Shown: positions 58,938 through 64,000 of the stretch, one piece after another
How positions within the stretch are numbered: the stretch's first letter is position 1
Layout of the letters: each line of letters opens with the position of its first letter
NCBI RefSeq assembly: GCF_000002235.5
Contig: NW_022145558.1
Location: 1,362,501 to 1,426,500 of the forward strand
From: Strongylocentrotus purpuratus
Lineage: Eukaryota; Echinodermata; Echinoidea; Camarodonta; Strongylocentrotidae
Length of the DNA: 64,000 bases
Reading direction: 5' to 3'
The notes under the pieces: model-generated
What the model saw: the letters and a program-made list of their open reading frames with translations, nothing else
What the model was told of the DNA's origin: nothing
The model's database searches: none
Program-made: the position numbers and the translations under genes

Positions 58938-59390
58938 TAAACAAAACAAAACAAACAAACAAAAAATCGCGGAAGGGGGGGGGGTTTGTTCTAAAATACA
59001 CACATAAAAAAAAAAAACCTGCGTACGCGCCTGCCTAGAGGTACCGGTGCCATGAATACCAGTGTCCTAAAGACTTTTTGTCACAACGGGGTACTATGTG
59101 GACTGCACACATAGTCTCACTTCTTGTGTTTACAGTCTTTTCCTCCTATCATAAATTTATGCTGGAAAAAGTCACAGATTTTAAATGATATCCTGGAAAA
59201 AAGTAAACACCAAATCGCACAAATTGGGTTTACAAATTCGATTTTTCTTCAGCTTTTCAGGGGGACACATCCCCCTCAGACTCCCCCTGTCCGCGCAAGC
59301 GCGGAACGCGGCGCTGGCGCGCCGCACAATATTTTTCACAAATTGGGCCCCCCCCCCTCGACGCCGGCTGGATACGCCCCTGGTCTAATT

Positions 59391-60700
59391 AGTTTAAAAA
59401 AACTTCATTACTGTCTGTAGACTGAGACACGGAATTAATAATGTACGATGGGGAATGAATGACATAGCAACTTATATGTTGCTATTGTTTGTGGTATTGT
59501 AACAGGTGGTCAACTTTGGAAAAGTTACATGTCATTTTCTCAAGTTAGCTCATTGAAGACTGACAGATGATGTCACAAGGGGAAGGAGATCTCAAGGTTT
59601 TTTGGGTGGAGCTTAGCAAGTTTGAAAAACAAATGTTTCAAAAAATATTTAAAAATCTATGAAACGAATTCAGAAGTTTACATATCAAAATATGAGATGT
59701 ATGCAGGACTGCACACCAACAGGAATACACTTGTATTTCGATGTCATGGGCCCTTTAAATTAGAGCCCGTGAAGACAGGTAAATAATTACTACAGGCAGG
59801 GAGGTGAATACTTTTTTATGGAGGAAGAAAATCACAGCACTCCACCTCATGCTAGCCAAGCATAGCATACCCAAGAATCCCACCTGCTGCTGTGCAATTC
59901 TAGCACACAGGGAAACCAACTCATCCCTAACTAAAACCAAGCCTGGAACCCATCTTTCTTTTACTAAAAGCTTCCAACTACAGCACTATTTTAAAGAAAA
60001 GAATTCTCAAGATTATTTTGGACAACTTAAAGATTATCAAGCAAATCGGGGGCACACTATCATAACATCTAAAGGTAAAAAACCTGACCTCCGACATACA
60101 CAAAGATCGTATGAACACTTTTTCATTTAAATTTCACTTAAAGATTTTCCTTTTGATGCCACCATCCTAGTCAAGCGTCGCTTATGATGGCGGTCTCCAG
60201 CACTTTTTCACAGATAGTTAATACTTTAAATTCATAATTATACTTTATTATAAAAATATTAAATTCGTTATCATAATGTATATATGTAAATCACATTTTG
60301 ACATGAAATCATTTTTGTTTGCATGTTTGTATTATCTTACGTTTACATGTTTTTGTTGTACAGTTGAGAAAAGAATTTAACCGATTCAATTACTGTGTTT
60401 TCAACAAACTATGGTTGGCATTTGATGCCATGAAGATCAATCAATATTTAGCTTTTTATTGTAAACATGTTATTGTTATCAGCTTTGACAAATCAGAGAG
60501 CCGAGTTCAACTACATTTTTTCATTAAACCACGCGCCCGAAGCATGTTCTTTGGTAAACTGCGAGATGATTTTACACAATCATCGACTGGTCCGGTTGCA
60601 TGAATTGATCGCACGCTAGAACTCTCTCCCCCCAAAATGTGTAATAAAATATTTATATTTCTAACTTCCCAAATTTCTGTCGCGGTAAGATCGCTTCTCG
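59391..60700. other. single-copy-like A+T-rich DNA without a recognised gene
   Basis: Open frames at 59804-60130 and 60319-60603 show no domain, signal peptide or composition that supports them. The right half is the upstream region of the gene at 60798. Confidence 0.45.
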
Positions 60701-60709
60701 TTCGATGCT

Positions 60710-60746
60710 TATATAGACATAATAGTGATAATTCTGCATCATTCTT
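60710..60746 (+). promoter_or_regulatory. TATA box and initiator of the secreted-protein gene
   Basis: TATATAG begins at 60710. An initiator-like TCATTCT places the start base A at 60741, 31 bp downstream, which is the normal spacing. No ATG lies between this point and the start codon at 60798. Confidence 0.65.
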
Positions 60747-60797
60747 ATTTTCACAGGATATCAAGAACGAACCAAAGAAGCCTGATACTCAACAAAC

Positions 60798-61124
60798 ATG
60801 AAGATCATCATTGCCATACTCTTTGTCATCTCAACCGTTAGTGCGACTGAGCTGGCAGGGCGCGACTCACTCTGGTCCAGTTTACTCGACGCACTGCGAT
60901 TTAGTTGTAATAACATATTACTACCTGGATTGGAACTTTTGAAGTATTTTAGTCAATTTGTTGGCGATTTGAAGAAGGGACTGCAAATCATATGTACCCT
61001 CGTCAACAAGGCTAACAGTCTTTCCGAATTTCTTGATTTGTTTTTTCAATATTTTCCCAAAGTCAGGGATTCTATTGATTATTATGGCGAACAAATTAAA
61101 AAACTAATACTCAAGGTAATTTAA
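60798..61124 (+). CDS. small secreted protein of 108 residues, function unknown
   Basis: The first 16 residues (MKIIIAILFVISTVSA) are a classic signal peptide with a short basic start, a hydrophobic core and a likely cut after VSA. The mature part, about 92 residues, is rich in amphipathic helix patterns, has only two cysteines (C37 and C66, one possible disulfide), and carries Lys residues near its end (EQIKKLILKVI). The ATG has A at -3 and is the first after the predicted start site. AATAAA follows 13 bases after the stop, so the gene can be complete without introns. A donor-like AAG|GTAATT at 61115/61116 in phase 0 leaves open that it is a first exon. I recognise no family. A small secreted defence or signalling peptide is possible but unproven. 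Confidence 0.65.
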   Translation: MKIIIAILFVISTVSATELAGRDSLWSSLLDALRFSCNNILLPGLELLKYFSQFVGDLKKGLQIICTLVNKANSLSEFLDLFFQYFPKVRDSIDYYGEQIKKLILKVI

Positions 61125-61136
61125 ATTTATAATATG

Positions 61137-61142
61137 AATAAA
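61137..61142 (+). promoter_or_regulatory. candidate poly(A) signal of the secreted-protein gene
   Basis: AATAAA lies 13 bases after the stop at 61124. A second cluster (AATAAATAAA) lies near 61207-61216 and may be the one actually used, since the first leaves a very short 3' UTR. Confidence 0.5.
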
Positions 61143-61444
61143 ATTGACTAATCAAGATACAAATATTTGTTGAACTGTTGAGTTAACAGAAGACAAACAT
61201 ATTTTCAATAAATAAAAGTATTTCTGATGTTCGTGGGTAAAAAATGGAAAAAACAATACAAAAGACACATATTTATTGTTTGATTATTGGGCTATACAAT
61301 TACATAGTTGTGACCACTGCTAATGATTTGGAAAATATATCTCTTATTGGCAACACCTTAAAGATGATGCACAATAATCTAGTTCGGAGCTATATTATGT
61401 GCATGGCCAAATCAAGATCGACTGCACCAAATTGTGAAGTTTAA

Positions 61445-62122
61445 GGCCCGGTCCCACTGCACTTACGGATGCAAAGAGGATGTAAAACGTAAACAAATCT
61501 TGCCATCCGTTGGAAAACGCTATGCATCCGTTGGGTACTCATTGCATACGTGTTTCATACGCTCTATCCATTGAGCATCCGTCCACTGTGATTTCATCCG
61601 CGCAAAAAGTTTTGAGCTGCACAAAACTTTTAGAACGGATGAACTTCCGACGTGTACGATGTAAATCCGCGACAAATACGAGCAACAAACGTTCTATGTC
61701 CGTTATAATCCGTTAAACGTCCGCTGTATCCTCTCTGCATCCTCTGGGCATCCTCGCAACTCACATCCGCTACAGCTGAAAACGGAAAGAGGGAGGAAAG
61801 ATAAGGTACATGGAACGTCTATACATCGTTAGTAGCACGGATATAGAAAGGATGTAAGCGTATGCATCTCCTATATAAAGTATTCCAAGCTGTCATCCAC
61901 TTCCATCCGCTTTCATCTGCTAGGCTTCCGATGAACATCCGTTTGACATCCCCGCTACTTACTACCCATGTCCGTTATTTTTCGTTCTGTTTTCGCCAAT
62001 TTTCGCCAATTCTGTCCATTTCTGGAGCGTATGAACACGGATGGAGCCACCCCCGAAATTTTGCTCGTCCGCTGTGTCCTTTATGCATACGTTTTGTGTC
62101 CATCGGCCAGTGGGACCGGGCC
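61445..62122. mobile_element. 678-bp MITE with GGCCCGGTCCCACTG ends
   Basis: The ends are 15-bp perfect inverted repeats. The inside has no gene but holds about ten copies of the short motif ATCCG, often as GCATCCGTTGG or CATCCGC. The target duplication is unclear: the left flank ends TTTAA and the right flank begins ATAACC. The superfamily is not assigned. The open frames at 61510-61716 and 61862-62353 cross this motif-rich DNA and are not genes. Confidence 0.75.
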
Positions 62123-62325
62123 ATAACCAAGTTTAGGCTCCCCATCACTACAAAGGGCATCCAATCACCAGCCCCGGGACAACTACACCACACACCCAAT
62201 CACCAGCTTAATATTCACTGCTACGTCAGACAAGTCCCAACAATAGGGAGTTTTCCCAAGCTCAACAAAGACGGAGAATCTGCGGTTCGTGTGCAAAATC
62301 GAGAAGCTACAATAGTAACAGCGGG

Positions 62326-63028
62326 CATGCGCGTAGCCAGGATTTTATTTTAGGGGAGCGGTAGTGAGCACGCGAAGCGTTCGAATCACTTATAGAGCGC
62401 GCGTAGCGCTCTCCCTAGGGGGTGGGTGCAGGGAGGGGGGAGTTTAATTGGATTACTAGAGAAAGAAGGCGATTTGTTGTACCGTTGTCGACTCTTAATC
62501 CTTGTCTAAATTCAGTTTTTATTAACGTTTCATTAAATTATTAGAAGACGATTTGTTGGACCATTCTCGACTCTCAATCCTTGTTTGAATGAAGTTCCTC
62601 TGCCTCCGCGCGTAGCGCGGAAGCTCAGACGTTTCATTAAATTATTAAAGAAAGAAGACGATTCGTTGTACCATTCCCGACTCTTAATCATTGTCTGAAT
62701 TCAGTTTGCCCCTCTCCCGCGCGAAGCGCGGAAGCTCTGAGGTTTCATTAAATTATTGGAGAAAGAAGACGATTCGTTGTACTGTTCTCGACTCTTAATT
62801 CTTATCTGAATTTAATTTCCCCCCGCCCCTCCCGCGCAAAGCGCGGAAGCCTTGACGTTTCATTAAATTATTAGAGAAAGAAGACGATTCGTTGTACCGT
62901 TCTCAACTCTTAATCCTTTTTCTTCCTACGTCCTCTTCCTTTCTTCTTTCTCTTTTTTTTTTTTGGTTTTAGCCGATGTTTTTTGGGGGCGACCGCCCCA
63001 CCGCCCCCCCCCCCTGGCTACGCGCCTG
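62326..63028. mobile_element. hAT-like MITE, 703 bp, carrying satellite units
   Basis: The left end is CATGCGCGTAGCCAGG and the right end on the minus strand is CAGGCGCGTAGCCAGG, 15 of 16 equal. Both are directly flanked by ACAGCGGG (62318-62325 and 63029-63036), an 8-bp duplication of hAT type. After a GC-rich start with the hairpin AGAGCGC-GCGTA-GCGCTCT, it holds about five units of the 110-bp satellite (about 62455-62925) in the same direction as the main array. A pyrimidine tract, a hairpin GGGGCG-AC-CGCCCC and a C run follow before the right end. Its ends resemble those of the element at 56529-59382. Confidence 0.85.
62455..62925 (+). repeat. short island of the 110-bp satellite inside a hAT-like MITE
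   Basis: About five units are more diverged than the main array but clearly the same family: GACGATTCGTTGTACCGTTC, ACTCTTAATCCTT, GACGTTTCATTAAATTATTA. Hairpins lie at 62606, 62717 and 62832, spaced 111 and 115 bp apart. Confidence 0.92.
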
Positions 63029-63048
63029 ACAGCGGGGTGACCGCTAAA

Positions 63049-63762
63049 GCTATGGTCACAAATTTTTTTGAGAATTCGAGCAGGCTGTAGAGCCCCAGCG
63101 ATGCCTGGGTGGGGTGGTACCCTGTCTATTTCCCGTCGGTCGTCGGTCGATTTGAGGTCAAAACTGGGCGAAATCGCGAATCTTTTCCGCGCGGTGTCCA
63201 AACAGTCACCGACCGGTGACCCGAGCAGTCTCCCTTAGGCCGCCGGCTGATTTTAAAGATATTGCACGGCGGCCGGCCAGTGATCGGCGGGGCTCCAAAA
63301 TACGTTCGGTGCCCGGGCACCGAACTAATCGAGCGTTCGCCGCCGAGCGAATTAGATCAAAAATCGAAGCGGCTAGGTCAAAGGCTGCCGACCGATTTTG
63401 GACTCGCCGCCAGTGACCGACTGATCTCCCAGCGGCGACCGAGTGGCGACCGGGCGGCGACTGCTCGACAGCCTTTGACCTAGCGGCTTCGATTTTTGAC
63501 CTAAATCGCTCGACGGTGAACATTCAATTAGGTCGGCGCCCGGGCGGCGACTGTGCGGTCACTGAGCGTAGTGTTGGCGGCTAGTGAAAGTGAGCAGGCG
63601 CCGCCCGAATTTTAACTCCGCGCTAAAACTTCAGCAGCGACCGAGCGATGCCTTAAAAACAAGTGGTGCCTGGGCGGCCGCCGCTCGGTGGCCGAGTAAA
63701 ATTGGCTTAAAACTCGCCGCTTGGCCGCCGAGCAGGCTACTTTTGGGTAATGTGACCATAGC
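63049..63762. mobile_element. 714-bp GC-rich MITE with GCTATGGTCACA ends
   Basis: The ends are 12-bp inverted repeats. Inside is an almost perfect inverted pair of about 30 bp (63358-63387 against 63469-63498, containing CTAGGTCAAAGGCTG) and many copies of a GCGACCG-like motif. No target duplication is clear and no gene is present; the open frames here come from the GC-rich, stop-poor sequence. Superfamily not assigned. Confidence 0.7.
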
Positions 63763-64000
63763 ATTGGGTACTGAAATCCGGAACGGGTGTTTTCAATTAC
63801 GCCCCAAGTGAATCAAGTGCCTCGATACAAACTATTTCATTCACCTGATAAGAATAATAGTATTTCAATAGACAGAATTCAATCTGCATACATTAGTTGT
63901 TGCCACACTTAATACATGAAGTTTGCATTCTGACTATTGAAATATGATTAATATTAATTAGGCCATTTTCGTAATGTAACTAAATTCAATACATAAGTCT
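63763..64000. other. A+T-rich flank, no feature seen
   Basis: No gene, repeat or hairpin is apparent in the last 238 bp. Confidence 0.5.

Larger units (their letters stand above)
56529..59382. mobile_element. hAT-like nonautonomous element, 2854 bp, with 8-bp target duplication
   Basis: The left end is CAGGCGCGGATCCA and the right end on the minus strand is CAGGGGCGTATCCA, 12 of 14 equal. Both are directly flanked by GTCTAATT (56521-56528 and 59383-59390). An 8-bp duplication with ends starting CAG is the hAT pattern. No transposase frame is visible. Contents are a G/C-rich start, a purine tract (56582-56645), a 23-24-bp minisatellite, a short CCAGGGGCGACGCCCCCTGG hairpin (58329-58348), and a 99-bp duplication with long G runs. 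It may be a composite of several nested repeats. Confidence 0.8.

Noticed and set aside
58710-59003. Pro-rich minus-strand frame
   Set aside because: The proline runs come from the long G tracts at 58810-58842 and 58909-58922.
59804-60130. 108-codon plus-strand frame, and a possible tRNA-derived SINE in the same area
   Set aside because: No domain, signal or conserved A and B boxes could be identified with any confidence.
63206-63523. Overlapping frames on both strands in GC-rich DNA
   Set aside because: They lie inside a MITE with a large inner inverted repeat; stop codons are rare there because of base composition.

Overview
This is eukaryotic, probably marine-invertebrate DNA. The evidence is a spliced transposase gene with GT-AG introns, a Ty3/Gypsy-type LTR retrotransposon, several small inverted-repeat elements, a very long satellite array and A+T-rich single-copy DNA. 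Nothing looks bacterial. The elements resemble types known from echinoderms, hemichordates, lancelets and molluscs. I cannot name the species.

Layout. (1) 1-3777, minus strand: the 5' half of a Ty3/Gypsy-like element (LTR, primer-binding site, gag, part of pol), cut by the window start. (2) 3778-5256 and 13042-55327: one head-to-tail satellite with a unit of about 110 bp, roughly 400 copies in all. It has nested higher-order repeats of 889, 1875, 3261 and 4407 bp, and most units carry a small GC hairpin. (3) 5257-13041: a 7785-bp DNA transposon inserted in that satellite, with CAC-starting inverted ends and a 4-bp target duplication. It encodes a ten-exon, 867-residue RAG1-like transposase that reads open from ATG to stop with consensus splice sites. 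(4) 55328-64000: the degraded satellite edge, a pyrimidine tract with a GC hairpin, a 2.85-kb hAT-like element with a perfect 8-bp target duplication, a short TATA-containing gene for a 108-residue secreted protein, and three more inverted-repeat elements.

Two observations stand out. First, the transposase joins a RAG1-type N-terminal zinc-binding region to a core that keeps RAG1-like landmarks: two acidic residues, a CxxC exactly 19 residues after the second Asp as in RAG1, an HxxxxH and a GEQGGEG motif. Three uninterrupted copies of the same target junction lie nearby in the satellite and fix the element's ends. Second, a 703-bp hAT-like element at 62326-63028 holds about five units of the same 110-bp repeat between its ends. 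This suggests the large satellite grew from an internal tandem repeat of a mobile element.

The many short open frames in the satellite are products of a 110-111-bp period (37 codons) and are not annotated as genes. Recognisable genes are the retroelement's gag and pol, the transposase, and the small secreted-protein gene.
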